NCBI RefSeq assembly: GCF_902826555.1
Contig: NZ_CADEFI010000034.1
Span: forward strand, 1 to 36,878
Length of the DNA stretch: 36,878 nucleotides
Source of the DNA: an uncultured Hyphomicrobium sp.
GTDB taxonomy: Bacteria; Pseudomonadota; Alphaproteobacteria; Rhizobiales; Hyphomicrobiaceae
Direction of reading: 5' to 3'
A program made the translations under genes and the position numbers. Position 1 is the first letter of the stretch. Each line of letters begins with the position of its first letter. The notes below the pieces were generated by a model. That model searched no databases. It saw only the letters and a list, made by a program, of their open reading frames with translations, and was not told the origin of the DNA. Shown here piece by piece: positions 28,146 through 35,903 of the stretch.

Positions 28146-28760
28146 ATGCTCGTCCTGATCGATAACTACGACAGCTTCACCTACAATCTCGTGCATTTTC
28201 TGGGCGAGCTCGGCAGCACGAGCGAGGTCATCCGCAACGACAAGGTGACGGCCGAAGAGGTCATCAAGATGAAGCCGAAGGCGATCGTGCTGTCGCCCGG
28301 CCCGTGCACGCCCAACGAAGCCGGCGTGTGCCTTGATCTGATCGCGAAAGCCGGATCCAAGATCCCGATCCTGGGCGTCTGCCTCGGCCACCAATCCATC
28401 GGGCAAGCCTACGGTGGGAAGGTGATCCGCGCGCCGGAGCCGATGCACGGCAAGCTCTCCACGATCACGCACACGGACAAGGGTGTGTTCGAGGGCCTGC
28501 CGCCCAAGATCGAGGTGACGCGCTATCATTCGCTGATCGTCGAGCGCAAAAGCCTGCCGGATTGTCTCGAGGTCAACGCCGAGACGGACGACGGCATCAT
28601 CATGGGCCTGATGCACAAGACGCATCCGGTGCATGGCGTGCAATTCCACCCCGAGAGCATCGCCTCGGAGCAGGGCCACGCCCTGCTCGCCAACTTCCTC
28701 GACATCGCGGGCCTGAACCCGCGGCGTCGCAATGCCTCGCGTCCGCGCGATGCTGCGTAA
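28146..28760 (+). CDS. trpG: Anthranilate synthase glutamine amidotransferase component
   Basis: Releases ammonia from glutamine for TrpE, the first step of tryptophan synthesis; in many bacteria the same protein also serves aminodeoxychorismate synthase. Seen: 204 aa class I glutaminase with [30 protein letters not shown], the nucleophile Cys79 in [15 protein letters not shown], and the catalytic His167/Glu169 in VQFHPES. The ATG at 28146 matches the conserved N-terminus; an in-frame extension to 28059 covers the promoter candidate and is rejected. A weak GAGG lies 11 bases upstream. trpE is not in the window; trpD follows after 21 bases. Confidence 0.95.
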   Translation: MLVLIDNYDSFTYNLVHFLGELGSTSEVIRNDKVTAEEVIKMKPKAIVLSPGPCTPNEAGVCLDLIAKAGSKIPILGVCLGHQSIGQAYGGKVIRAPEPMHGKLSTITHTDKGVFEGLPPKIEVTRYHSLIVERKSLPDCLEVNAETDDGIIMGLMHKTHPVHGVQFHPESIASEQGHALLANFLDIAGLNPRRRNASRPRDAA

Positions 28761-28781
28761 CGGCGAGGCATCGGGGGCACG

Positions 28782-29807
28782 ATGAGCAGCGCGGTTGGCG
28801 TCAAGGGTGTGCTGCAAGCCGTCGCCGCGGGACAGCGCTTCTCTCCACAAGCAATGGCGGACGCAGTCGATGCGCTGACGGCCGACGGGACGCCGGCGCA
28901 GATGGCGGCGTTCCTTATGGGCCTGCGCGTGCGCGGCGAAACAGTGGATGAGATCGCCGGCGCGGCGCGCGCCATGCGCGAAAAGATGAGCGCCATTTCC
29001 GTGTCCCCGGAGGCCATCGATATCGTCGGCACGGGCGGCGACGGGCACGGCACGTTCAATGTCTCGACGGGCGCGGCGCTGGTTGCGGCCGGCGCGGGCC
29101 TCAAGGTGGCGAAGCACGGCAACCGCTCCGTATCTTCGCTCTCGGGCGCGTCGGACGTGCTCTCGGCGCTCGGCGTCAAGCTCGACTGCGCGGCGGCGCT
29201 GATCGTGCGCGCCGTGGAGGACGCGGGCGTCGGCTTTCTTTGGGCGCCGCAGCACCATCCCGCTTTCAAGGCCTGGGGGGCGGCACGTGCCGAACTCGGC
29301 GTGCGCACGCTTTTCAACCTGCTCGGCCCGATCTGCAATCCGGCCAACGTGCGCCGTCACGTGATCGGCGTGTTCGCGCCGGAATGGGTGAGCCCGATCG
29401 CCGAGGTGCTGCGCGCGCTGGGCTCGGAACGGGCGTGGGTCGTGCACGGCCACGACGGGCTCGACGAGCTTTCGACCACGGGGCCATCGATCGTCTCCTG
29501 TCTCGACCAGGGTAAGATCACGACGTTCGAGGTGACGCCGGAGGAGGCGGGGCTCACTCGCGTCTCGCTGGCGGAGCTCAAGGGCGGCGATGCCGCCCAC
29601 AACGCGCGCGCTCTCAAAGATCTGCTCGGCGGCGCCAAAGGGCCCTATCGCGACATCGTGCTTCTCAATGCGGCGGCGGCGCTTGTCGTGGCCGGTCGCG
29701 CCTCGTCTCTCATCGAGGGCGTGGCGCTGGGGGAAGAGTCCATCGGCTCGGGACGGGCCGCAGCGGCTCTGGACACGCTCATCGCCATCAGTCAGGCGCC
29801 GGCTTAA
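28782..29807 (+). CDS. trpD: Anthranilate phosphoribosyltransferase
   Basis: Joins anthranilate and PRPP, the second committed step of tryptophan synthesis. Seen: 341 aa; N-terminal helical domain with FLMGLRVRGETVDEIAGAAR; the PRPP-binding glycine loop GTGGDGHGTFNVS; KHGNRSVSSLSGASDVL; FLWAPQHHPAFK (anthranilate contact); RTLFNLLGPICNPA; and the C-terminal hinge ending near residue 341. All key motifs are intact. The ATG at 28782 has a weak ribosome-binding site. It lies 21 bases after trpG and is separated from trpC by a 645-base interval carrying one unrelated secreted-protein gene. Confidence 0.96.
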   Translation: MSSAVGVKGVLQAVAAGQRFSPQAMADAVDALTADGTPAQMAAFLMGLRVRGETVDEIAGAARAMREKMSAISVSPEAIDIVGTGGDGHGTFNVSTGAALVAAGAGLKVAKHGNRSVSSLSGASDVLSALGVKLDCAAALIVRAVEDAGVGFLWAPQHHPAFKAWGAARAELGVRTLFNLLGPICNPANVRRHVIGVFAPEWVSPIAEVLRALGSERAWVVHGHDGLDELSTTGPSIVSCLDQGKITTFEVTPEEAGLTRVSLAELKGGDAAHNARALKDLLGGAKGPYRDIVLLNAAAALVVAGRASSLIEGVALGEESIGSGRAAAALDTLIAISQAPA

Positions 29808-29887
29808 CCACACCGCCGCGCCGGGCGCGCGGCAATGCGCGGGCGTTGTGCTATCGTTCGCCTTTGCTCCGTATCGAGGCTTCACCC

Positions 29888-30382
29888 ATGGTCCGCACCG
29901 CTGCTCCTGTCCTGATTGCCCTTCTCGTCTCATCTGCTTCACTCGCGCCTGCATCGGCGGAGAACGCGACGATGCCGAAGACCCTCGTCGTCGGCTACGA
30001 CGAAGAAGGCAAGGTCGACGCCTCCGAGGCCGCGTGCCGGGTGTTCGTCGAAGAGGTCGTCGAGTGGGAGAAGCCGCAGATGGACCAGGCGGTTCGCGAT
30101 GTCTGCGAGGTTCGCAAGCGTCATGCCGATGCCTACGCGGCCCTGCAAAAGGCCTACCAGGATTTCCGAGCGGAGCTGGTCGAAGCCACGCGCTTCGACG
30201 GGCCCGCAGCTGCCAAGCATGCGGGTCAGATGATCAAGAGTTGCATCGAGCACAAATGGGCCATTTCGACCGGTGGTCACAACATCGGCATCGACATGGT
30301 GCCGAACACCATCGATGCCGATTGCCTCACCATCGGGCGCGATCTGCTGGTGAAGGAGACCGCGTATCTCAAGGGCGAATGA
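29888..30382 (+). CDS. Secreted protein of unknown function
   Basis: Not recognised. Seen: 164 aa with a clear Sec signal peptide (residues 1-24, ending ASA/ENA), then a small helical domain with four cysteines (Cys50, Cys73, Cys119, Cys146) that could form two disulfides. Its C-terminal half contains [20 protein letters not shown]. No membrane segment or lipobox follows the signal, so it is probably a free periplasmic protein. The ATG at 29888 has GAGG about 8 bases upstream; an in-frame GTG at 29846 would put 14 extra residues before the signal and is less likely. It sits between trpD and trpC, where most relatives have nothing, so it may be cotranscribed with trp genes without sharing their function. 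Confidence 0.75.
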   Translation: MVRTAAPVLIALLVSSASLAPASAENATMPKTLVVGYDEEGKVDASEAACRVFVEEVVEWEKPQMDQAVRDVCEVRKRHADAYAALQKAYQDFRAELVEATRFDGPAAAKHAGQMIKSCIEHKWAISTGGHNIGIDMVPNTIDADCLTIGRDLLVKETAYLKGE

Positions 30383-30452
30383 GCGAACACGACCGTTCAC
30401 GCTTGCAACACGGGGCGCTAGCACGCGCTCCTCACCCAACGTAAAGTTCGAT

Positions 30453-31253
30453 ATGGCCGACATTCTCGACAAGATCACGAAGTACAAACGCGAAGAGGTT
30501 GCTGCGGCGCAGGCGGCGTTGCCGCTGCAGGTACTGGCGGAATATGCCCGTAGCGCCCCGCGCGTGAGGAGCTTCGCAGGTGCTCTCGACGCCAAGCATC
30601 GCGCCGGTGAGCCAGCGCTGATCGCCGAGATCAAGAAAGCGTCGCCGTCGAAGGGGCTCATCCGTGCCGATTTCAACCCCCCTCTCCTCGCCCGCGCCTA
30701 CGAAGCCGGCGGCGCGGCGTGCCTCTCGATCCTGACTGATGGACCTTCGTTTCAGGGTGCTCCGGAATTCCTGACCAAGGCGCGCGAGGCGGTCTCGCTG
30801 CCGGTGCTACGCAAGGATTTCATGATCGACACCTATCAGGTCGTCGAAGCGCGCGCGTGGGGCGCCGACTGCATCCTGATCATCATGGCGGAAGTGGATG
30901 ACGCGCTCGCCGCCGATCTCGCGTCGGCCGCCAAGGACTGGGGCATGGATGCGATCGTGGAGGTGCACGACGCGGCCGAACTCGACCGCGCGCTTCGACT
31001 CCCCTGTCGCCTGATCGGCATCAACAACCGCAACCTCAAGACCTTCGAGACCACGCTTGCGACGACGGAGGATCTGGCGCCGCGCGTGCCGGCCGATCGT
31101 ATCGTCATCGGCGAGAGCGGCATCTTCACGCCCGCCGATATCGCGCGGCTGAAGAAGGTCGGCGTCGCGACGTTTCTGGTCGGCGAAAGCCTGATGCGCC
31201 AAGCGGACGTAACGGCCGCGACGAAAGCGCTGCTCACACCGGAGGCCGCATGA
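30453..31253 (+). CDS. trpC: Indole-3-glycerol-phosphate synthase
   Basis: Ring-closing decarboxylase of tryptophan synthesis. Seen: 266 aa beta/alpha barrel with [17 protein letters not shown] at the N-terminus, the catalytic [52 protein letters not shown], and the phosphate-binding VIGESGIFT and FLVGESLMR. It is monofunctional, not fused to TrpF. The ATG at 30453 matches the family start. Its stop overlaps the moaC ATG by four bases (ATGA), so the two are translationally coupled. Confidence 0.97.
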   Translation: MADILDKITKYKREEVAAAQAALPLQVLAEYARSAPRVRSFAGALDAKHRAGEPALIAEIKKASPSKGLIRADFNPPLLARAYEAGGAACLSILTDGPSFQGAPEFLTKAREAVSLPVLRKDFMIDTYQVVEARAWGADCILIIMAEVDDALAADLASAAKDWGMDAIVEVHDAAELDRALRLPCRLIGINNRNLKTFETTLATTEDLAPRVPADRIVIGESGIFTPADIARLKKVGVATFLVGESLMRQADVTAATKALLTPEAA

Positions 31254-31765
31254 GCAAGCTCACGCATCTCGACGACTCCGGGCGGGCACGCATGGTGGAC
31301 GTGGGCGCTAAGGATGCCACCCAGCGCACGGCGGTTGCCGAAGGCTTCGTTGCCATGACGGCGGAGACGCTGGCGCTCGTAATCTCGGGCGGCGCGACCA
31401 AGGGCGACGTGCTGGCTGCCGCCCGCATTGCCGGCATCATGGCGGCAAAAAAAACGAGCGAGCTGATTCCGCTCTGTCATCCGCTGGCGCTGTCGAAGGC
31501 TGCGGTCGAGTTCGCGCCCTCCGAGACGCCCCCCGGGTTGCATATCCGCGCGGAGGTGAGCGTCACTGGGCCGACGGGCGTCGAGATGGAGGCGCTGACA
31601 GCGGTCTCCGTGGCCGCGCTCACGCTCTACGATATGCTGAAGGCTGCCGACCGCGGCATGGAGATCGGCGGTATCCGTCTGGTCAAGAAGTCGGGCGGGC
31701 GCTCGGGCGACTACGTGGCGCCGTCGCGCCCCTCGCCGGGCCCGCCGCAGAAGTCCGGAGGCTAG
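31250..31765 (+). CDS. moaC: Cyclic pyranopterin monophosphate synthase MoaC
   Basis: Converts the MoaA product (3',8-cyclo-GTP) to cyclic pyranopterin monophosphate in molybdenum cofactor synthesis. Seen: 171 aa with [35 protein letters not shown], the active-site [30 protein letters not shown], and the C-terminal catalytic [19 protein letters not shown]. The tail after residue 155 is Pro/Ser-rich. The ATG overlaps the trpC stop and has GGAGG just upstream. moeA follows after 4 bases. The trpC-moaC-moeA-lexA linkage is characteristic of Rhizobiales. Confidence 0.97.
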   Translation: MSKLTHLDDSGRARMVDVGAKDATQRTAVAEGFVAMTAETLALVISGGATKGDVLAAARIAGIMAAKKTSELIPLCHPLALSKAAVEFAPSETPPGLHIRAEVSVTGPTGVEMEALTAVSVAALTLYDMLKAADRGMEIGGIRLVKKSGGRSGDYVAPSRPSPGPPQKSGG

Positions 31766-31769
31766 GCGC

Positions 31770-32972
31770 ATGGCGCTGCTGCCGGTCGCGGACGCGCTCG
31801 CCCAGGTGCTGGCCGACATCGGGCCGCCGGACGAGGAGGTGGTGCCGCTCGAGGACGCCTGCGGGCGGGTGCTGACGCGAGATCTTGCCGCCCGTCTTAC
31901 GCAGCCGCCGTTCGCCGCCTCGGCCATGGACGGCTATGCGGTGCATGGCGACGGCGCGGCCGCGATCGGCACGCAATGGACGGTGATCGGCGAGTCCGCT
32001 GCGGGGCGCGGGTTCCAAGGCGCGGTGGCGCCCGGACAGGCGGTGCGCATCTTCACCGGCGCGCCGGTGCCGGCCGGCGCGGGCACCGTCGTCATCCAGG
32101 AGAACGTGTCGCGTGCCGGCGAGCGCATCACGGCCATCGATGCGACGGCGGCAGGCGCCAACATTCGCGCCGCGGGCGTGGACTTCACGGCCGGCGACGT
32201 GCTGCTCGGGCGCGGGCGGCGGCTCGATGCGCATACGGTGACGCTGGCAGCGGCCATGGGCTACGGCGACGTCACTGTCGCGCGGCGGCCGGTGGTGGCG
32301 ATCCTGGCAACCGGCGATGAGCTGGTGCCTCCCGGCGTGCGTCCGGGGCCGGATCAGATCGTCTCGTCGAATCCGCTCGGTCTCGCGGCGCTTGTCGCGC
32401 AGGCGGGCGGCGTTGCAAAGCCGCTCGGCATCGCACCGGACCGCCTGGACGAGCTCGCGGCGCGCATTGGGGAGGCGCGCGGCGCGGACATTCTCATCAC
32501 CATCGGTGGTGCCTCCGTCGGCGATCACGATCTGGTCGGGGCGGCGTTGAAAGCCCAGGGGCTCGATCTCGCGTTCTGGAAGATCGCGCTGCGGCCCGGG
32601 AAGCCTTTGATGTTCGGCCGTCTCGGCGCCATGCGCGTGCTCGGCCTGCCCGGCAATCCGGTTTCGGCGCTCGTCACGGGGCGCGTGTTTCTGGTGCCGC
32701 TGATCAAGGCGCTGCTCGGTGCGCCTGCGGAAGCGCGCGTGACGGAGACGGCGACGCTCACGGCGGCGTTGGAAGCCAACGGGCCGCGGCTGCATCTCAT
32801 GCGCGCGACGCTCGGGCGCGATACGGCGGGCGCGCTGACCGTGACGCCGCTGGCGTCGCAGGATTCGTCGCTTCTCAGTGCGTTGGCGAAGGCGGACGGC
32901 CTGATTTGGCGGGCGCCTGACACCCCTGCGCTCGATGCCGGCGCGAGCGTCGAGATCGAACGGCTGGATTGA
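31770..32972 (+). CDS. moeA: Molybdopterin molybdenumtransferase MoeA
   Basis: Inserts molybdate into adenylated molybdopterin. Seen: 400 aa with the four-domain MoeA plan: N-terminal LPVADALAQVLADIGP, then PPFAASAMDGYAVHG, then RIFTGAPVPAGAGTVVIQEN, then the MoCF-type domain with VAILATGDELVPPG, TIGGASVGDHDLV and LRPGKPLMFGRLG, then GLPGNPVSALVTG, and a C-terminal beta domain. Catalytic acidic residues in DGYAVHGD and SVGDHD are present. The ATG at 31770 has GGAGG 8 bases upstream. It is cotranscribed with moaC. Confidence 0.96.
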   Translation: MALLPVADALAQVLADIGPPDEEVVPLEDACGRVLTRDLAARLTQPPFAASAMDGYAVHGDGAAAIGTQWTVIGESAAGRGFQGAVAPGQAVRIFTGAPVPAGAGTVVIQENVSRAGERITAIDATAAGANIRAAGVDFTAGDVLLGRGRRLDAHTVTLAAAMGYGDVTVARRPVVAILATGDELVPPGVRPGPDQIVSSNPLGLAALVAQAGGVAKPLGIAPDRLDELAARIGEARGADILITIGGASVGDHDLVGAALKAQGLDLAFWKIALRPGKPLMFGRLGAMRVLGLPGNPVSALVTGRVFLVPLIKALLGAPAEARVTETATLTAALEANGPRLHLMRATLGRDTAGALTVTPLASQDSSLLSALAKADGLIWRAPDTPALDAGASVEIERLD

Positions 32973-33035
32973 CCCATCGCTAACCATCACCCTGGTATAC
33001 GGGTGCCTGTAACGGGCATTTGGAGTGGGTGAGCC

Positions 33036-33392
33036 TTGGATTTCTACTCGATGACGGGCGACGTCGTTTGCTACCTCGCCGACGGACGCTACCTTTTTCT
33101 CTGGGACGGCAAGCCGATCGCATACTTGACGGAAGACCAGCGGGTCTATGCCTACGACGGACGGCAGCTCGGCTGGCTGGAGAACGGGTGGCTCTACGAT
33201 CGCGGTTATCAACCTGCTCTTTTCTCGGTGGATGCGACGGGTGGTCCGGGCCGCCCGGTGCGAAAGGCGCGGCCGATCAGAAGTACTCCGCAGCGCAAGC
33301 CCGCCATGGCAGTGCGCCAGGTCGGCCTTGCCAAAGCGAAGCGCGCGTTCGAGTGGTCGGGCGCGGTCGGACCGGCCTATTTCGCGCAGTAG
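33036..33392 (+). CDS. Small protein with N-terminal 4-fold beta-flower-like repeat
   Basis: Function unknown. Seen: 118 aa. Residues 1-60 contain short repeated strand units (DVVCYLADGRYLFLWDGKPI, AYLTEDQRVYAYDGRQLGWL, ENGWLYDRG), which I recognise as the pattern of the so-called 4-fold beta flower domain. The remainder is basic and Pro/Arg-rich, probably disordered. The start is taken as TTG at 33036 because the conserved block begins MDFYS and GGAG lies about 10 bases upstream; no ATG precedes it. It follows moeA by 63 bases and converges on a small minus-strand gene. Confidence 0.6.
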   Translation: MDFYSMTGDVVCYLADGRYLFLWDGKPIAYLTEDQRVYAYDGRQLGWLENGWLYDRGYQPALFSVDATGGPGRPVRKARPIRSTPQRKPAMAVRQVGLAKAKRAFEWSGAVGPAYFAQ

Positions 33393-33407
33393 CGCTGCGC
33401 TTCGGCG

Positions 33408-33623
33408 TCAGAGACCGGTGACGGCGGGCCTGTGCAGCTCCTCCGCGCTCAGCGAACGCACCGAGTAAACGCGCTCGCCGGGGATGGCGTCGGGACGGTT
33501 GCGCGCAAAGGCAATGGCGCTCGCCTCATCCGCGATCTCGACATCCATGAAGATGAATGTCGAGAGATCGGCATAGGTGCACTGCGGCGTCACTTGGATC
33601 CGCCAACCTGCTACGGTTTTCAT
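33408..33623 (-). CDS. Hypothetical 71-aa protein
   Basis: Not recognised. Seen: 71 aa, mixed alpha/beta by appearance, with one cysteine (Cys15) and a central IFMDVEIADEASAIAFARNR that looks like a small ferredoxin-like or response-type strand-helix unit. The ATG at 33623 has GAGGG 8-12 bases upstream, and a TATAGT box sits about 43 bases upstream. The frame remains open to 33851, but that extension has no ribosome-binding site and covers palindromic DNA. Convergent with the beta-flower gene (15-base gap). Confidence 0.55.
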   Translation of the reverse strand: MKTVAGWRIQVTPQCTYADLSTFIFMDVEIADEASAIAFARNRPDAIPGERVYSVRSLSAEELHRPAVTGL

Positions 33624-33665
33624 TGTCCCACCCTCGATCTGTGACCCAGAGATCGTAACGTCGCG

Positions 33666-33695
33666 ACTATAGTCCGTCCGATAACGGATAGTCCG
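33666..33695 (-). promoter_or_regulatory. Putative promoter with direct repeat for the 71-aa gene
   Basis: ATAGTCCG occurs at 33669-33676 and again at 33688-33695, 19 bases apart. On the minus strand the proximal copy overlaps TATAGT (33666-33671), a good -10, and the distal copy lies at the -35 position. This could be an activator or ECF-sigma recognition pair, or chance. Confidence 0.35.
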
Positions 33696-33821
33696 GCGTT
33701 GGAGCGGTACGGTAAATTTTTCGAGGCGATGCGCGAGAAAAGTTCCCGGGAGCGGTGCTCGCCGGCCGTCCAGCCAAAACATCACGTTCGCCGGCTCGCA
33801 AGCGCGTGGCGCGTGGAGGGC

Positions 33822-33843
33822 GGTGCTGTCCTCGGACAGCACC
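33822..33843. repeat. Perfect 10-bp inverted repeat, 2-base spacer
   Basis: GGTGCTGTCC (33822-33831), TC, GGACAGCACC (33834-33843). Perfect arms with a 2-base centre are more like a protein-binding dyad than an RNA hairpin. There is no T run beside it. Confidence 0.7.
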
Positions 33844-33854
33844 CCCAGCACCCG

Positions 33855-33888
33855 GTCGTGTCAGTTTGATTTCAAACTGAGACACGAC
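33855..33888. repeat. Inverted repeat centred on TCAGTTTGA-TT-TCAAACTGA
   Basis: Inner arms TCAGTTTGA (33861-33869) and TCAAACTGA (33872-33880) are perfect with a TT centre. Outer arms GTCGTG and CACGAC extend the pairing with a 2-base offset. The shape suits a MarR- or similar winged-helix-type operator, but the regulator is not identified. Confidence 0.65.
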
Positions 33889-33910
33889 CATGCGCCCGGA
33901 GGGCCTTGCG

Positions 33911-33925
33911 GAACCTTGCAGGAAC
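33911..33925. promoter_or_regulatory. LexA (SOS) box upstream of lexA
   Basis: GAAC (33911-33914), 7 bases, GAAC (33922-33925), the reverse complement of GTTC-N7-GTTC, which is the direct-repeat LexA site of alphaproteobacteria. It lies 170 bases before the lexA ATG, just downstream of a TTGCGG (33905-33910) that could be a -35, so bound LexA would block its own promoter. Confidence 0.8.
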
Positions 33926-34094
33926 GATTAGGGTACATTCACGATTTGTTTAGGTGAGTCTTGCGATGCACCCGGTTGCAGCATCATCGGGTCGCTGAAG
34001 GTCCGCACGCTGTGTTCAACGCTCGGCGTGTTTCGCGGCCGCGTCAATTCCAACTCTCGGCCTCATGCGTATCGGGCCTTTGACGGGAGGCACA

Positions 34095-34826
34095 ATGCTG
34101 ACTTCGAAGCAGAAAGAGCTGTTGCTCTTCATCCATGATCGCATGCAGGCCGACGGCGTTCCGCCCTCGTTCGACGAGATGAAGGATGCGCTCGATCTCA
34201 AGAGCAAATCCGGAATCCACAGGCTCATCACGGCGCTGGTCGAGCGCGGCTTCATCCGCCGCCTGCCGCACCGGGCGCGCGCCATCGAGGTTCTGAAGCT
34301 CCCCGAGACATCGAGCGTGGCGGTGAGCGCGGCATCGGCGTCGCAATCCGCCGAGCCAAGGCGAATCGGATTTCAGCCGAGCGTCATCGAGGGCGCCAAG
34401 GCGCGCAATATCGCAACGCCTCCCTCGCACATGCTCGACAGCCGCACGGTTTCGGTGCCGGTCATGGGCCGCATCGCCGCCGGCGTGCCGATCTCGGCGA
34501 TCCAGCACCACACGCACGACATCGCCTGTCCGCCGGATCTGCTCACCAACGGCGAGCACTTCGCGCTGGAAGTGAAGGGCGACTCGATGATCGAGGCCGG
34601 CATCCACGACGGCGATACGGTCATCATCCGCCGCTGCGACACGGCCGAGAACGGCGACATCGTCGTGGCGCTGGTGGAGCAGGAAGAGGCGACCCTGAAG
34701 CGTTTGCGCAAGAAGGGCTCGACCATCGCGCTCGAGGCGGCGAACCCCGAGTTCAAGACGCGCATCTTCGGGCCCGACCAGGTGGACATCCAGGGCCGGC
34801 TCGTCGGGCTCATCCGGCGGTATTGA
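34095..34826 (+). CDS. lexA: SOS response repressor LexA
   Basis: Represses DNA-damage genes; RecA-stimulated self-cleavage relieves repression. Seen: 243 aa; N-terminal winged helix ([39 protein letters not shown]); a linker longer than in E. coli LexA (about residues 70-120); and an S24 peptidase domain with cleavage site Ala129-Gly130 (GRIAAGVPI), nucleophile Ser164 in [10 protein letters not shown] and general base Lys202 in ATLKRLRK. The ATG at 34095 has GGGAGG 4 bases upstream; the in-frame extension to 34065 is rejected. The LexA box upstream indicates autoregulation. It is followed by a very strong hairpin terminator. Confidence 0.97.
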   Translation: MLTSKQKELLLFIHDRMQADGVPPSFDEMKDALDLKSKSGIHRLITALVERGFIRRLPHRARAIEVLKLPETSSVAVSAASASQSAEPRRIGFQPSVIEGAKARNIATPPSHMLDSRTVSVPVMGRIAAGVPISAIQHHTHDIACPPDLLTNGEHFALEVKGDSMIEAGIHDGDTVIIRRCDTAENGDIVVALVEQEEATLKRLRKKGSTIALEAANPEFKTRIFGPDQVDIQGRLVGLIRRY

Positions 34827-34847
34827 GCTCTGCGGACGGCGGCGTAT

Positions 34848-34900
34848 ATCGAGGGGCTCGTGACGAAAGCCAGTTTCGTCACGAGCCCCTCGATCGTTTT
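34848..34900. terminator. Bidirectional terminator, 21-bp perfect stem
   Basis: Arms 34848-34868 and 34874-34894 are perfectly complementary around a 5-base loop; TTTT follows at 34897-34900. It lies between lexA and the convergent DUF1801 gene and can serve both. The stem is unusually long for a simple terminator. Confidence 0.85.
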
Positions 34901-34910
34901 GGGAAGCGGC

Positions 34911-35384
34911 TCACGCGCTTTTGCGTTTTTTCCGCGAGGGGGCGGGGCGCGCGGCAGCGGTCTTCGAGATATTGAATGCCACGGCGGCGCGAACGAGTGC
35001 CTTCAGCGCCTTTTCGTCGAGCTTATCGCCGTCGCGGAGATCGATGGCGCGCCTCACCTTGCCGTCGAGGCTGGCGTTGAAGAGGCCTTTCGGGTCGTCG
35101 AGCGCGGCGCCATGGGCGAAGGTCAGCTTCACCTTGTCCTTGTAGGTCTCGCCGGTGTAGAGGGTGCCGGCGTGCTCCCATACCGGAACACCCGACATGG
35201 CATTCGACGGCTTTCTCCATTTCACGTCCTCGACCACGCCGGGGTCGGCTGCCTTGATGAGCGCGCGGACGCGCGCGAGCATCTCGCCGCGCCAATCGCC
35301 GAGTGCCGCGATGCGGGCGTCGACGCGTTGGGAGGGGGTGTCTTCTTTTGCGTCCTTCGATGCAGCGGTCTTCGTCGTCTTCAT
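34911..35384 (-). CDS. DUF1801 domain protein (YdhG/YjbR-like fold)
   Basis: Function unknown, small soluble protein. Seen: 157 aa. A Lys/Thr-rich N-terminal tail of about 18 residues precedes the DUF1801 pattern: LARVRALIKAADPGVVEDVKWRKP, VWEHAGTLYTGETYKDKVKLTF, LDDPKGLFNASLDGKVRRAIDLRDGD, LKALVRAAVAFN. It ends in a basic tail SRKKRKSA. The ATG at 35384 is chosen at the start of the Lys-rich tail; the frame is open to 35483, but the extra residues overlap the end of the upstream pseudogene and look non-coding. The ribosome-binding site is weak. It converges on lexA across the long terminator. Confidence 0.8.
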   Translation of the reverse strand: MKTTKTAASKDAKEDTPSQRVDARIAALGDWRGEMLARVRALIKAADPGVVEDVKWRKPSNAMSGVPVWEHAGTLYTGETYKDKVKLTFAHGAALDDPKGLFNASLDGKVRRAIDLRDGDKLDEKALKALVRAAVAFNISKTAAARPAPSRKKRKSA

Positions 35385-35445
35385 GTGGAAGCTGTTCGTT
35401 GATGTCGGTGGTCGTTGCGTCATACAGCGGGCTTGAGAAATCGGA

Positions 35446-35890
35446 TTACGCCCGCGCGCAGAGAGTCGCGAGAATGGCATCACGGGTCTCTTCTGGAGTC
35501 TTGCCTTCCGTATAGATCACGACCTTTGCTAAGTCGCAATTGGAGCGATGGAGGACGAAATGCATATTGAGGTCGAGGGACTCTGGAGGGCCGCTCATCC
35601 TGCTGCGCAGGATTTGAATCGACACTTGCAGGTCGGGCGACGAAATCGATGACGCAGTCTCGATGCTCGGCGAGCAAGCGCTCTACAGCGTGCACCTCGA
35701 ATGGTTTCCAATAGCGATAAACGCCCTGAATACCTTCTTGTCGAGCAATTTTCCGCTGCTCGCCGGCATCGAACCCGATCTCCCGATAGTACGCCCATCG
35801 GACGTCATCCATCGAGCATTGTGGTAGACCAAGCGCCTCTGCGAGCAGCTTTCCCTGCGTGCTCTTGCCGGCGCCCATCGGCCCTATCAA
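35446..35890 (-). pseudogene. P-loop (shikimate-kinase-like) nucleotide kinase, broken by internal deletion
   Basis: Remains of a small P-loop kinase. The first frame (TTG at 35890) reads IGPMGAGKSTQGKLLAEALG (Walker A), DDVRWAYYREIGFD, and YRYWKPFEVHAVERLLAEHR followed by DCVIDF, then loses similarity at about 35641 and stops near 35480. A neighbouring frame resumes immediately with SPDLQVSIQIL and continues through LDLNMHFVLHRSNCDLAKVV and IYTEGKTPEETRDAIL to a TAA at 35446-35448, which reads like the family's normal C-terminus. From memory of relatives, about 30 residues (GAGHS...VVLLLP) are missing at the junction, so the cause is a deletion of roughly 90 bases that also shifted the frame. 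The 5' end also appears clipped: an in-frame stop precedes the TTG by a few codons. Confidence 0.75.
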
Positions 35891-35903
35891 AAGAAGGAAA
35901 GCA

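Larger units (their letters stand above)
33624..34094. other. Divergent intergenic region before lexA
   Basis: A 471-base gap between the 71-aa gene and lexA. It holds a direct-repeat promoter candidate (33666-33695), two close dyads (33822-33843, 33855-33888) and the LexA box (33911-33925). A 74-codon minus-strand frame (33667-33891) starts inside the second dyad, has no ribosome-binding site, and was not called. Confidence 0.6.

Noticed and set aside
33667-33891. 74-codon minus-strand frame starting inside the second dyad
   Set aside because: The start lies in palindromic DNA without a ribosome-binding site, and the product is Arg/Pro-rich shadow-like sequence.
35859-35903. Extension of the hydrolase start
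   Set aside because: It encodes the reverse complement of the kinase Walker A region; the ATG at 35904 has a good ribosome-binding site.
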